From NCBI GenBank assembly GCA_028292265.1, contig JAQGMR010000052.1, forward strand, positions 1-64,000: a DNA stretch of 64,000 nucleotides. Reading direction: 5' to 3'. A program made the translations under genes and the position numbers. A model generated the notes under the pieces. That model had not been told where the DNA came from and did no database searches. It saw only the letters and a list, made by a program, of their open reading frames with translations. Source of the stretch: Herminiimonas sp. Its GTDB lineage: Bacteria; Pseudomonadota; Gammaproteobacteria; Burkholderiales; Burkholderiaceae_D. Positions 1 to 9,254 of the stretch are shown piece by piece; positions within the stretch are counted from its first letter, which is position 1; each line of letters starts with the position of its first letter.

Positions 1-498
1 TGTCGGCCCATATCGAACTACGTCCAGGCCGCTGCACTGAAGAGGGCCGTCTAAACCAAATGTCGCGACGATGACGTGTCCACCGGGCCTGACCGCGCTT
101 TTGACTTGCCGAACATATGCTGCACGCTGCTCGGGGTCGGTCAGAAAATGAAAGACCGCACGGTCATGCCAAACGCCGAATCCGTTTGCAGGAAGGGGAA
201 TCGAGGTGATGTCTCCCGCTATCCATTTGACAGCGGCACTACGGGCGCCAAGGCGGGAGCGCGCTACACATAGCGCAGCCTCAGATATGTCCAGGACGCT
301 CACATCCGAATAGCCATGGTCGAGCAAATCGTCAACAAGCGTGGATTCCCCGCCACCGACGTCGATGATACTGGCGTTCTTGGGAGGGGCGGCCTGCTCC
401 ACCAAAGATAGGGACCGGTATAAATGAGGGGCGTACCAGCTTAATTGGTCAGGACGTTTAGTTTCATAAATCCGATTCCAATGTTCGTGAGCAGGCAT
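1..498 (-). CDS. Class I SAM-dependent methyltransferase (3' end cut by window)
   Basis: The reverse strand reads 166 codons from ATG at 498 to the window edge without a stop. GGAGG lies four bases upstream of the ATG. The N-terminus HWNRIYETKRPDQLSWY is typical of small class I methyltransferases. Motif I is IIDVGGGES (residues about 44-52), followed by an acidic strand end (LDIS) and a later WHDRAVFHFL segment and RPGGHVIVATF, which match motifs II-V of the Rossmann fold. Such proteins transfer a methyl group from SAM to a small molecule or thiol/metalloid; the substrate cannot be told. The C-terminus lies outside the window. Confidence 0.8.
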   Translation of the reverse strand, partial: MPAHEHWNRIYETKRPDQLSWYAPHLYRSLSLVEQAAPPKNASIIDVGGGESTLVDDLLDHGYSDVSVLDISEAALCVARSRLGARSAAVKWIAGDITSIPLPANGFGVWHDRAVFHFLTDPEQRAAYVRQVKSAVRPGGHVIVATFGLDGPLQCSGLDVVRYGPT

Positions 499-705
499 AT
501 CGCCTCCACATCGATAATGTTGGGAAGATACCCATTATTATCATGCTCTATTTACGCGGAGCAGTCATGTACCGCGTGAGAAAACCCGATGTCGTGCCGT
601 GCCGTGCCGCGCCGGCGCAAGTGCTTTGCTACGTACTCCCGGGGCCTCGCAAGATGAAAAAGCGCTTTCCGCATCCACCGACTCGATGAATGTCGAGCAG
701 CGCCG

Positions 706-801
706 CTACGCACGGCGCTTGAAGCCGAGCAAACGTAAACCATTGAAGACCGCTAGAAATGACGCGTCGACGTCTGCAAACACCGCCATCCAAAGCGTCG
801 C
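706..801 (-). pseudogene. Remnant of heavy-metal P1B-type ATPase C-terminus
   Basis: A reverse-strand reading ends in about 30 residues (ATLWMAVFADVDASFLAVFN, then GLRLLGFKRRA and stop) that match the last transmembrane helix of Cd/Zn/Pb P1B ATPases (pattern LWxAxxADxGAxxLVxxNxLRLL). Nothing upstream in this frame resembles the rest of the pump and no start is evident. I read it as the tail of a deleted metal ATPase gene. The match is from memory of the family. Confidence 0.4.
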
Positions 802-893
802 CACATTGGTTTCGATTAGTTTGCCCTGGGCTGCTCGCGTGAGGGCGCCGCCCAGTTGCTCGCATTCTCGATACCGGGCGGCGGATACAACGA

Positions 894-1388
894 GTGAGCG
901 CATCGTTCGAGTCTTGCCTGGCACGGCATGGGATTGATTCGTCGCTCATAGAAATCGAACTGACCGAGTCGGCGGCCATCGACCGTAGCGAGAACGTCTC
1001 AAGGGAGTTGGCGGCCCTACGTAAGCTCGGGATAAAGCTAATTATTGATGACTTTGGAACCGGCTATTCGTCATTAGCGCAACTGCAGAGGCTTGATGTC
1101 GACGGCCTGAAAGTTGACCAGGCTTTTACGAAGGCACTATGCAACGGCAAGGGAGCGGAGATACTTTTCCAGGCAATCGTCTCAATGGCGGGCGCCCTTC
1201 ACATTTGCGTGACAGCGGAGGGTGTGGAAACCTCGGACCAGCCGACCGTCTTGCGCAGGCTCGCTTGTGACGAAATCCAAGGGTTTTTTATATCAGAAGC
1301 GGTAGTGGCCAGCGACATGAAGCGACTCCTCCTCCAACGATTCCTTTTGCCACAGCCGGGTTCTGGCAGAGCTGCCATCAGTACCTAA
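894..1388 (+). pseudogene. 5'-truncated EAL domain (c-di-GMP phosphodiesterase fragment)
   Basis: The 164-residue reading frame, opened by GTG, holds only the C-terminal two-thirds of an EAL domain: IEIELTES, DDFGTGYSS (residues about 53-61), AEGVET and QGF. The catalytic EAL signature and first strands expected about 90 residues earlier are missing, and no homologous sequence appears upstream, where a different remnant (metal ATPase tail) lies. Full EAL domains hydrolyse c-di-GMP to pGpG; this fragment lacks one metal-binding glutamate and is probably inactive. It may be expressed as a degenerate protein, but I favour a remnant created by deletion. Confidence 0.7.
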
Positions 1389-1431
1389 AAGACGCCGACT
1401 TCCGATGACACCCACGATGCCGGCGAGAGTC

Positions 1432-2574
1432 TCACGTTCGCAACTCGACCTTCAAAGGAAGAACCACCCTAAAATTGGTGCCGTCATTCGCATTCGACGT
1501 GACGGTAATGCTGCCGCCGTGTGCCTCTGCAATCTCTCTGGCTATGAACAGGCCGAGTCCGAGACTCGTGCGCGGCCGCCGGTCTTCTTCAGTGCCCTCG
1601 TCAAGTTGCACCAGTGGCTTGAAGATGGACATTTTGGCCTCCTCAGGAATGACGGCGCCGTAGTTGATTGTCTCGACTACGATGCTCTGGCCCTGGCGCC
1701 GGGCGTTTATTGTGACCGGCTTGCCTTTCTCGCCATACTGGGCAGCGTTTACCAATAAGTTGGTAAAAAGCTGATGGAGCCGGACGTGGTCGAACTCACC
1801 ATGCAGTTCCCCTTCCGTATTTAGCCGATATTCTGTTCCAGGATGCACTGCGCTGGCGTTCGCAATTGCACTGTTGCATGCGGCTTCAATACTAGTTTGA
1901 GAAAGTGTGACTGGAATGCCGCTTCTAAGTTGGGTCCCCGTATAGCCCAACAAATCTTCAATCATCACCGACATGACCAACGCGCTACGACGTACTCGCG
2001 CCCCAACCATGTTGGCGGCTTCGACAGTAACATCCGAGCGAGTCAAAATCTCACCGGCCATGCTCATCGTCGCAATCGGCGCGCGCAGGTCATGGCCTAA
2101 AATCGCGAGAAACAGGTCTTTGGTACGCTCAGCTTGCGCAGAGAAGGTAACTATCGACTCTGCGAGTGCCTGGTCAATCGATTCGTTGAAGCGCGTAATC
2201 TCAGCGACGGTGTCTGCTGACATTGTCGAAACGTGAGGCAGCCATAACCGCAACACAGAGGCGCGAAGCGCGCGATACTCTGCGCTCAGCTGCAAAAGGG
2301 TAAACGCGCTTGCTTGACGAAGGGACCCGTGGAGGGAAGCTGCGCTGCGCTCGGGGTGGTCACCGGGGCTATGGCCAAGAGATTTCTTACGCTGCTCTGC
2401 CGCGCTCTGGCTGGTTTGAATGTCCAAGGCAATGGCGCGCAAGATTTCTTTGGCATGGTCACGTAATGCAAGCAACGTCATTGAATCCGCAGCCGGACTC
2501 AACGTTTGCGCAAATGTGTCCCACTCGTCAAGGATGGCGTCGACGTGATTGTCGAGGAAAAAATGCAGTTTCAT
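1432..2574 (-). CDS. Sensor histidine kinase with RsbRD-like N-terminal domain
   Basis: 380 residues with no transmembrane segment, so probably cytosolic. Residues 1-150 form a helical region beginning MKLHFFLDNHVDAILDEWD, which resembles the N-terminal sensor domain of RsbR-type proteins. HisKA follows, with phosphoacceptor His in LGHDLRAPI (about 160). The HATPase domain shows NLLVNAAQYG (N box) and SLGLGLFIAREIAEAHGG (G2 region). No receiver is fused and no response regulator is adjacent. It is a paralogue of the kinase at 9255-10391 (same N-terminal start pattern, FNESIDQALAES linker). Divergent from the hybrid kinase starting at 2679, with a roughly 100-bp shared promoter region. Signal and partner unknown. 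Confidence 0.85.
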   Translation of the reverse strand: MKLHFFLDNHVDAILDEWDTFAQTLSPAADSMTLLALRDHAKEILRAIALDIQTSQSAAEQRKKSLGHSPGDHPERSAASLHGSLRQASAFTLLQLSAEYRALRASVLRLWLPHVSTMSADTVAEITRFNESIDQALAESIVTFSAQAERTKDLFLAILGHDLRAPIATMSMAGEILTRSDVTVEAANMVGARVRRSALVMSVMIEDLLGYTGTQLRSGIPVTLSQTSIEAACNSAIANASAVHPGTEYRLNTEGELHGEFDHVRLHQLFTNLLVNAAQYGEKGKPVTINARRQGQSIVVETINYGAVIPEEAKMSIFKPLVQLDEGTEEDRRPRTSLGLGLFIAREIAEAHGGSITVTSNANDGTNFRVVLPLKVELRT

Positions 2575-2678
2575 AGCTCAGACTAGAAAAGAGATGCACG
2601 GTGGAACGGGCTCAAAAAGTATAATTCGACGAAGCCGAGCGAGTAAACTAGGCCAATCAACTATATACCGGCTTTCTG

Positions 2679-5348
2679 ATGTTTTTGCCTACGGATAAAG
2701 ACAACAACCGCAACGCCGTCGCGGCCCTAATTAGGGCGCGCGACTGGTCAACGTCCCCGCTTGGGACTCCGTCGAGTTGGTCTTTCGAACTGCAAGCGGC
2801 CGTACGTTTGATGCTGGCCTCGCCGTTGCCGACTTTCATCGCATGGGGCCCCGAACTGGGCTGCATTTATAACGATGCGTACGTCCCAATTCTCGATGCG
2901 AAACACCCAGCCGCGCTAGGCGGCCGTTTCGAAGATGTGTGGGCCGAAATCTGGGCCGATGTTGGCCCTTTGGCCGGCCAGGCGCTGGCGGGCAATCCGA
3001 CGTTCGCCGAGGATTTTCCCCTTGTTATCCAGCGCAACGGCGGCCTGGAGCAGGCTTGGTTTACATTCGCCTATTCTCCGATACATACCGCCGATGGCGA
3101 TGTCGGTGGCATCTATTGCTCCGTGACTGAGACAACGTCCCGTGTGCTGCAACAGCGCCAGCAGGCGTTCCAACTTAAAATTTCGGACAGTCTGCGGCCG
3201 GTCCTCTCGCCTGAACGCGTGCTTGAGACGACGACTCGTCTGATAGGCGAACACCTAGGAGTGGCCCGGGTTGGTTACGTGTACGTCGACGGGTCAAGGA
3301 AGGTCACCGTCGCAGGCGATTGGACTAATGGGACGATTCCTAGTCTGGCCGGTCAATCGTTCTCGCTCGAGCGCTTCGATTCCAAACTGATGGACGAGCT
3401 AAGAAGCGGCAAGACGCAGCAAATCGACGATATCGCCAAGGACGAGCGTTCCGCGTCTTTCGCCGCTAGTTTCATCCAAGCGGGCGTGCGGGCGACGGTT
3501 ATCGTTCCGCTCGTGGGCGCAGAGCGGTTTACTGCTGCGCTTTACCTGCAAGACGTGCGGCCGCGCGAATGGACAACCGATGAAGTGGCCTGCGCTGAAG
3601 ACGTGGCCCGCCGAACGTGGGAGGCCGTGGTACGCGCCCATGTCGATGAGTCGTTGCGCGATGAGACACGCATCCTGGAGTTGTTGCACCGGACCGGGAA
3701 AATTGTCTCGTCGACGTTGGACCTGCAAGACCTTGTACAGTCTATTACCGATACCGCGACCCACCTTAGCGGGGCTTCCTTCGGCGCATTTTTCTACACC
3801 GTGACCGACGACCAGGGCGAGGCCATGCAGTTGTACACACTGTCGGGCGCCCCACGCGAAGCGTTTGCAAAGTTTGGCCTTCCGAGACCCACAGCGTTGT
3901 TCGGGCCTACGTTCGCCGGCGCGCCGACGGTCCGTAGCGGCGACATCACCAAGGACCCTCGCTATGGGCGTTCAGCGCCACACCACGGGATGCCGGCTGG
4001 TCACCTGGCTGTACGCAGCTACCTGGCGACGCCGGTCATCTCGCGTACAGGCAAAACCCTCGGCGGTCTATTCTTCGGGCACCCAGCACCCGACATGTTC
4101 AGCGAGCGCACCGAGCGCATAGTAGTCGGAGTGGCGGCCCAGGCAGCCATTGCAATCGACAACGCCCAGTTGTACGAAACCGCGCAGAAGGCGCGCGAAG
4201 AAGCAGAGCGCCTGGCGCTGGCAAAAGACGAGTTTTTGTCCATGCTCGCGCACGAACTGCGGAACCCACTGGCGCCGATTAGCAGTGCGGCGAAACTAAT
4301 CGATTTAGACGGCGGTGTCGGACCGTTGGTGCAGCAGGCTGGAAGCATTATTAGCAGGCAGGTGACGCACATGAAGCACCTGTTAGACGACATGCTCGAC
4401 GTCTCGAGTGTGAGTCACGGGCTGGTCACGCTGAGTGACGCCGTAGTCGACGTCAAGGAGGTCATTTCCGATGCTATTGACCAGGTGCGCCCCCTTATCG
4501 ACGAAAAAGAGCAAGACCTGTCGCTGTACATGCCGGACGAGCCGGTATCGGTGCGAGGCGACCACGTCCGGCTGGTTCAGATTGTCGCTAACGTCCTAAA
4601 CAACGCGGCGAAATACTCTTACCGAGGCGGGGCGCTCAGCATGACGCTCGCGACGACTAGCGAGTGGCTTGAATTAGCCGTTGTGGACAACGGCTCTGGC
4701 ATCTCGTCGGAGTTGCTGCCCAATGTATTCGACCTTTTCACGCAGGGTAAGCGCAGCTTGGCGAGGTCTCAGGGCGGACTAGGGCTTGGCTTGGCGCTGG
4801 TAAGGAAGCTTGCAGAACTTCATGGCGGTACAGTCACGGCACACAGCGACGGCATCGACAGGGGCAGTCAGTTCGTGATTCGTTTGCCCATCCATCAAGC
4901 CGCTGAGGCGACCTCGCTGCTCGCGGATGAGGACCTGTCATCGCTGGACAAACCGGCTGCTTCTTGGGCCGGCGTCGCTCAACACGTGATGGTCGTTGAC
5001 GACAACAAGGACGCTGCGGATGCGTTGGCCGCGTTACTCGAGGCTTACGGATTCAAGGTGTCAGTCGCGTATACGGCGGAGAGCGCACTTGAGCAGGCCA
5101 TCAGAGCCACTCCTAACGCGTTTTTGCTCGACATTGGACTGCCCGACATGGACGGGTATGAACTGGCGGGATGCCTGCAGCGCATCCCTAAGTTAAAACG
5201 GAGTGTGCTGATTGCCGTGACGGGCTATGGTGAAAAGCGTGACCGGGAGCGTGCCACCGCCGCCGGCTTCGAGCGTCATCTGGTCAAGCCGGTGAAGTTC
5301 CAAACGATTTTGGATGCGCTTTCTGAAACAGCGGCCTTGCCTCAGTAG
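2679..5348 (+). CDS. Hybrid sensor histidine kinase, PAS-GAF-GAF-HisKA-HATPase-REC
   Basis: 889 residues, soluble. Residues 1-155 are a PAS-like domain (RDWSTSPLG..., YNDAYVPILDAKHPAALG) of the type common in orphan hybrid kinases. GAF domains follow at about 165-325 and 335-505. HisKA holds MLAHELRNPLAPISS (His about 525). HATPase motifs are NVLNNAAKYS and GGLGLGLALVRKLAELHGG. A C-terminal receiver (about 770-885) has VVDDN, phosphoacceptor LLDIGLPDMDG and VKPV lysine. The N-terminus is paralogous to that of the kinase at 11472-13889. Autophosphorylation then phosphotransfer to its own receiver is expected; a downstream phosphotransfer protein is not visible nearby. The ATG at 2679 starts the only long reading frame. 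Confidence 0.9.
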   Translation: MFLPTDKDNNRNAVAALIRARDWSTSPLGTPSSWSFELQAAVRLMLASPLPTFIAWGPELGCIYNDAYVPILDAKHPAALGGRFEDVWAEIWADVGPLAGQALAGNPTFAEDFPLVIQRNGGLEQAWFTFAYSPIHTADGDVGGIYCSVTETTSRVLQQRQQAFQLKISDSLRPVLSPERVLETTTRLIGEHLGVARVGYVYVDGSRKVTVAGDWTNGTIPSLAGQSFSLERFDSKLMDELRSGKTQQIDDIAKDERSASFAASFIQAGVRATVIVPLVGAERFTAALYLQDVRPREWTTDEVACAEDVARRTWEAVVRAHVDESLRDETRILELLHRTGKIVSSTLDLQDLVQSITDTATHLSGASFGAFFYTVTDDQGEAMQLYTLSGAPREAFAKFGLPRPTALFGPTFAGAPTVRSGDITKDPRYGRSAPHHGMPAGHLAVRSYLATPVISRTGKTLGGLFFGHPAPDMFSERTERIVVGVAAQAAIAIDNAQLYETAQKAREEAERLALAKDEFLSMLAHELRNPLAPISSAAKLIDLDGGVGPLVQQAGSIISRQVTHMKHLLDDMLDVSSVSHGLVTLSDAVVDVKEVISDAIDQVRPLIDEKEQDLSLYMPDEPVSVRGDHVRLVQIVANVLNNAAKYSYRGGALSMTLATTSEWLELAVVDNGSGISSELLPNVFDLFTQGKRSLARSQGGLGLGLALVRKLAELHGGTVTAHSDGIDRGSQFVIRLPIHQAAEATSLLADEDLSSLDKPAASWAGVAQHVMVVDDNKDAADALAALLEAYGFKVSVAYTAESALEQAIRATPNAFLLDIGLPDMDGYELAGCLQRIPKLKRSVLIAVTGYGEKRDRERATAAGFERHLVKPVKFQTILDALSETAALPQ

Positions 5349-5563
5349 AGCTTCTCTCGTACTCCATCGTGCGAGGCGGCACTACTGTTGCTGCGGTTCA
5401 AGCATTGAGACATCGGTCCGGTCTATCTGCCAATCGAAGCAATGTAATACAGAAGTTCCGAAGCGCAAATGGCGTAAGATGCGTCGGGCAATCCATGTGT
5501 GTATCACCTCGACATACAGGTAACGATTCGCAGCTTTCCGGCTTAGCCGGGCGAGGTGTTCAA

Positions 5564-6709
5564 ATGATGCACGAATTTCTAGCGCACAACCGAGAAGAGC
5601 TCGTCGCACGCTGCACTGAAAAAGTCGCAAAGAGGCCGAAGCGCAACGCTACGCCACAGCAGCTGAAAAACGGCATTCCTCTGTTCCTGGAGCAGCTCAG
5701 GCGAACGCTCCAAGCGGAGCAAGAGGGCTACCGGAGTGACGCGCTTAGAATTTCCGGAGCATCGGGCGGAATTGGCTCGGCCTTATCGGAGATGGGAGTA
5801 AGCGCCGCCGCCCATGGCAAAGAACTGCTGGCGCTGGCCTACAATGTTAATCAGGTCGTCCATGATTACGGGGACCTTTGCCAGGCAATAACCGATTTGG
5901 CTTTCGAGCGCGATGCGCCTTTTTCGGTTGACGAGTTCCGCACGCTTAACCGCTGCCTTGATAATTCTATCGCTGATGCGGTCACGGAGTTCAGCTTCCA
6001 ACGTGACACGGTCATCGCTGAACAGCAATCGATAGACATGAATGAGCGGCTCGGTTTCCTCATGCACGAGCTGCGCAATTCACTTACCTCCGCTACCTTG
6101 GCGGTGGACGCCATCGAGCTGGGGAACCTCAGTTTAAGCGGTGCAACGGGGGCGGTGTTGAAGCGCAGCCTTAGTGGGATGGACAAGCTTATTGTCCGCT
6201 CCCTGTCGGAGGTACGGGTTAAAGGCTCGACACCTGAAACGCACCAGATGTTTTCGCTTGCAGCTTTCATTGCCGAGGCTGCCGGCGCCGCGCAATTGGA
6301 TGCGAATACGCGGGGCTGCGTTTTCACGGTCGCTGATGTCAGTCCGCTACTAGGTATGGTAGCCAACCGAGACCTGATGTCGGGTGCTCTGGCCAATCTT
6401 TTGCATAACGCTTTTAAGTTCACGCATCACCATACCGAGGTCAAGCTGAACGCCTATCCTTTAGGTGACCGCGTCCTCATCGAGGTAGCCGACAATTGCG
6501 GAGGACTCCCCCATGGCGATGCGGAGAAGATGTTCTCTCCTTTTACCCAGCGTAACAATGACAAAACTGGGCTTGGACTTGGTTTGTCCATTGCACGGCA
6601 GAGCGTGGCCGAGTACGGGGGGTTCCTGACGGTCATGGACACGCCCGGAGTGGGGTGCACCTTCACGATTAGCCTCCCGCGTTACACGTTCATCCCGGCG
6701 CCAAATTAG
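5564..6709 (+). CDS. Sensor histidine kinase with helical N-terminal domain
   Basis: 381 residues from ATG 5564, chosen because GAGG lies 7 bases upstream; the frame stays open further 5' but that part is not protein-like. Residues 1-160 are an alpha-helical sensor region (MMHEFLAHNREELVARCTE) resembling RsbRD-type N-termini. HisKA carries LMHELRNSLTSATLAVD (His about 168). The HATPase domain has NLLHNAFKFTHH, VADNCGGLP and TGLGLGLSIARQSVAEYGG. No receiver domain. Lies about 215 bp after the hybrid kinase and before another one on the same strand, so the three may be co-transcribed. Ligand unknown. Confidence 0.85.
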   Translation: MMHEFLAHNREELVARCTEKVAKRPKRNATPQQLKNGIPLFLEQLRRTLQAEQEGYRSDALRISGASGGIGSALSEMGVSAAAHGKELLALAYNVNQVVHDYGDLCQAITDLAFERDAPFSVDEFRTLNRCLDNSIADAVTEFSFQRDTVIAEQQSIDMNERLGFLMHELRNSLTSATLAVDAIELGNLSLSGATGAVLKRSLSGMDKLIVRSLSEVRVKGSTPETHQMFSLAAFIAEAAGAAQLDANTRGCVFTVADVSPLLGMVANRDLMSGALANLLHNAFKFTHHHTEVKLNAYPLGDRVLIEVADNCGGLPHGDAEKMFSPFTQRNNDKTGLGLGLSIARQSVAEYGGFLTVMDTPGVGCTFTISLPRYTFIPAPN

Positions 6710-6910
6710 GCGTCCTCACCGAAGTGTTTAACGCCAGGGCCGTTCCGGCCCCATGCACGTCGGACTGCGGGCTTAGACCGCTTCACACGCGGGAATACTT
6801 TCGGCACAGTGCTACCGCTGCGCCTCTCTTGACCGCATTCGTGGTCGACCCTGCCCGCACATGCTGGCTTTTAATGTCGACGCAGGAGCGGCTACATCAT
6901 CAAAGGACCA

Positions 6911-8713
6911 ATGAAAGACAATCGACAGAACCCGAGTAATGAGACTGTGCACGCACTTTTTCGGCAACAGGACGTGCTCGCAAAGTTTGCCGAGCTCGCG
7001 CTCCGCTCGAACAGTCTCGATAACATCCTTCATGAAGCGTGCCGACTTGTGGGTGAGGCACTAGGCACCGACCTCGCAAAGGTGATGGAGCTGCAGGAGG
7101 ACGGAATGACTTTGCTGGTCCGCGCTGGAGCCGGCTGGAAGCCTGGCGTCGTCGGGGTGGTAAAGGTTAAAGCGGACATAAACACCTCGGAAGGATACGC
7201 GTTACGGTCCGGGAAACCGGCTATCTCGGCCGATATCGAGAACGAGACGCGATTTAAATATGATGACTTCTTGCTGGACAATGGTGTCAAAGCCCTTATC
7301 AACGTACCCATTATTGGAACAACGAATCAAGCGGCCTATGGCATTTTGCAGGTCGACAGTCGCACGCCGAGAGAATTCGGTGAGGCCGATATCTTATTTT
7401 TGCGCGGGTATGCCAATCTGCTCGCCAGCACCGTCGAACGACTCCGCATACACAGTGCGATGCAGGAGCTGAACGAAACGCTTGAACGCCGCGTAGCAGA
7501 CCGGACGCGGTCGCTCGAGAAGGCGCAGCAAGACAAGGACATCGCCGAAGAACAGCTACGTCAGAGCCAAAAGGTGGAGGCCATCGGCCAGTTGACTGGC
7601 GGTATAGCCCACGACTTCAACAATATGCTTGCCGGTATCATGGGCAACCTCGAGTTACTCAAGATGCGGGTAGAGGCTGGCAAAACCGACGACCTGGTGC
7701 GCTATGTCGATGGCGCCCTGAGTGTCACGAACCGCGCGGCTGCCCTGACACACCGGCTATTGGCCTTCTCCCGCAGACAAACGCTGGACCCCAAGCCAGT
7801 GCACGTGAATCGACTTGTGCTATCGATGCAGGACCTGTTTCAGCGCACTCTCGGCCCGACCACATCCTTGCGCACCCAGCTCGATGAAGACCTTTGGACC
7901 GCCATCTGCGACCCAAATCAATTGGAAAGTGCACTACTTAATCTAGCGATTAACAGCCGGGACGCCATGCCGGCCGGCGGGCTGCTTACAATCCAAACCA
8001 GCAATCGCGACATTGACGTCGCCGAGTCGACTGGATTTCCGGAAGTCGCTGCGGGGAAATACGTTCAAATCGACATCAACGACACCGGCGTTGGCATGTC
8101 TTCCCAAGTCTTGGGTCGGGCGGTAGACCCGTTCTACACGACGAAGCCTTTGGGTAAAGGAACGGGTCTCGGGCTCTCGATGATTTACGGCTTCGTGCAA
8201 CAATCGCGAGGCTATCTCCACATCGAATCTCAGCCAGAAATCGGCACCTCAGTTCATATCCTTCTACCTAGCTACGTTGGCAAAGACGGAGATGAAATCG
8301 AAGACGAATCGGTGAAGCGGCCTCCGGAGTTTTCCCGTGCTCTCCCTGACCGCACTGTCTTATTCGTTGATGATGAGGAGTCACTTCGCAATCTGGGTTC
8401 TGAGGTACTGCGCGACTTGGGCTACACCGTCATCGTTGCCTCGGACGCGAAGGAGGCTCTAAAAACATTGGAGTCTCCTCGCCATATCGACCTTCTGGTT
8501 TCCGACGTGGGCCTGCCGAATGGAATGAACGGCAGACAGCTTGCGGATGCGGCGCGGGTTTGGCGACCGCAACTGAAGGTTTTGTTCGTCACTGGATTCG
8601 CAGAGAATGCCGCTGTTGGAAACGGCATGCTAGAGCCCGGAATGCAGGTCATGACCAAGCCATTCTCGATGATGGTATTTGCCGGCAAAGTCAAAGATAT
8701 GATTGACGCGTGA
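6911..8713 (+). CDS. Hybrid sensor histidine kinase, GAF-HisKA-HATPase-REC
   Basis: 600 residues, soluble. An N-terminal GAF domain (about 15-180) is followed by a coiled coil (ERRVADRTRSLEKAQQDKD). HisKA has the GGIAHDFNNMLAGIMGN signature (His about 237) that marks the HisKA subfamily found in hybrid kinases acting with free receivers. HATPase shows NLAINSRDAM, DTGVGM and GTGLGLSMIYGFVQQSRG. The C-terminal receiver has FVDDEE, phosphoacceptor LLVSDVGLPNGMNG and TKPF. ATG at 6911; the previous in-frame sequence is not protein-like. Third of three same-strand kinase genes. Confidence 0.9.
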   Translation: MKDNRQNPSNETVHALFRQQDVLAKFAELALRSNSLDNILHEACRLVGEALGTDLAKVMELQEDGMTLLVRAGAGWKPGVVGVVKVKADINTSEGYALRSGKPAISADIENETRFKYDDFLLDNGVKALINVPIIGTTNQAAYGILQVDSRTPREFGEADILFLRGYANLLASTVERLRIHSAMQELNETLERRVADRTRSLEKAQQDKDIAEEQLRQSQKVEAIGQLTGGIAHDFNNMLAGIMGNLELLKMRVEAGKTDDLVRYVDGALSVTNRAAALTHRLLAFSRRQTLDPKPVHVNRLVLSMQDLFQRTLGPTTSLRTQLDEDLWTAICDPNQLESALLNLAINSRDAMPAGGLLTIQTSNRDIDVAESTGFPEVAAGKYVQIDINDTGVGMSSQVLGRAVDPFYTTKPLGKGTGLGLSMIYGFVQQSRGYLHIESQPEIGTSVHILLPSYVGKDGDEIEDESVKRPPEFSRALPDRTVLFVDDEESLRNLGSEVLRDLGYTVIVASDAKEALKTLESPRHIDLLVSDVGLPNGMNGRQLADAARVWRPQLKVLFVTGFAENAAVGNGMLEPGMQVMTKPFSMMVFAGKVKDMIDA

Positions 8714-9254
8714 CTACGGTGCAGATAACTAGACGACGAGCGATTACTGTGGCGTGGCGGCCACGCTTCCCTCATAGCTAGTTACTGCCGTAAGCAGAAA
8801 CCTCGGAACATAAGCGGACGGCCAGCTTCCGGCCAGCTCCCACTCCGGCCGACATGGATGATTTCTTCTTATCGTCCTGTAGAGGTTCGTCCTGATGCCT
8901 CGGCAGCTTTCCTGAGCATCCGGCCGGATGCTCCCGCTCGTTACGACCCTCAAGATTTTTTACGCTTGAGACAACGGGGCCCCAGGCAAACCATCACCTG
9001 CAGCTACTGCGCGACTGGAATTGTCTCCTACTCCACGGTATTAACCTTCTCCACAAGCTTCAGGACGGCGTCCTGCGTGGATTCAATGTGAGACCTGTGT
9101 GGGTGCAAGAGACGGACGGTATGGACGTCAACGGACACCGCTACAAGGCAGCGGCTTTGCCGCCGCCGGCCGTTGGCTCGGGTGAAAGAGCCGGATATAC
9201 TTATTTTTTGATGAAAACGACAACGATTGCTAATGTCCATCAATCAGGTGCGCA
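8714..9254. other. Intergenic, no gene recognised
   Basis: 540 bp between two kinase genes. Short frames on both strands have no ribosome binding site or protein-like composition. An A+T-rich stretch at 9200-9235 just before the kinase at 9255 may hold its promoter, but I cannot assign -35/-10 boxes with confidence. Confidence 0.5.
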
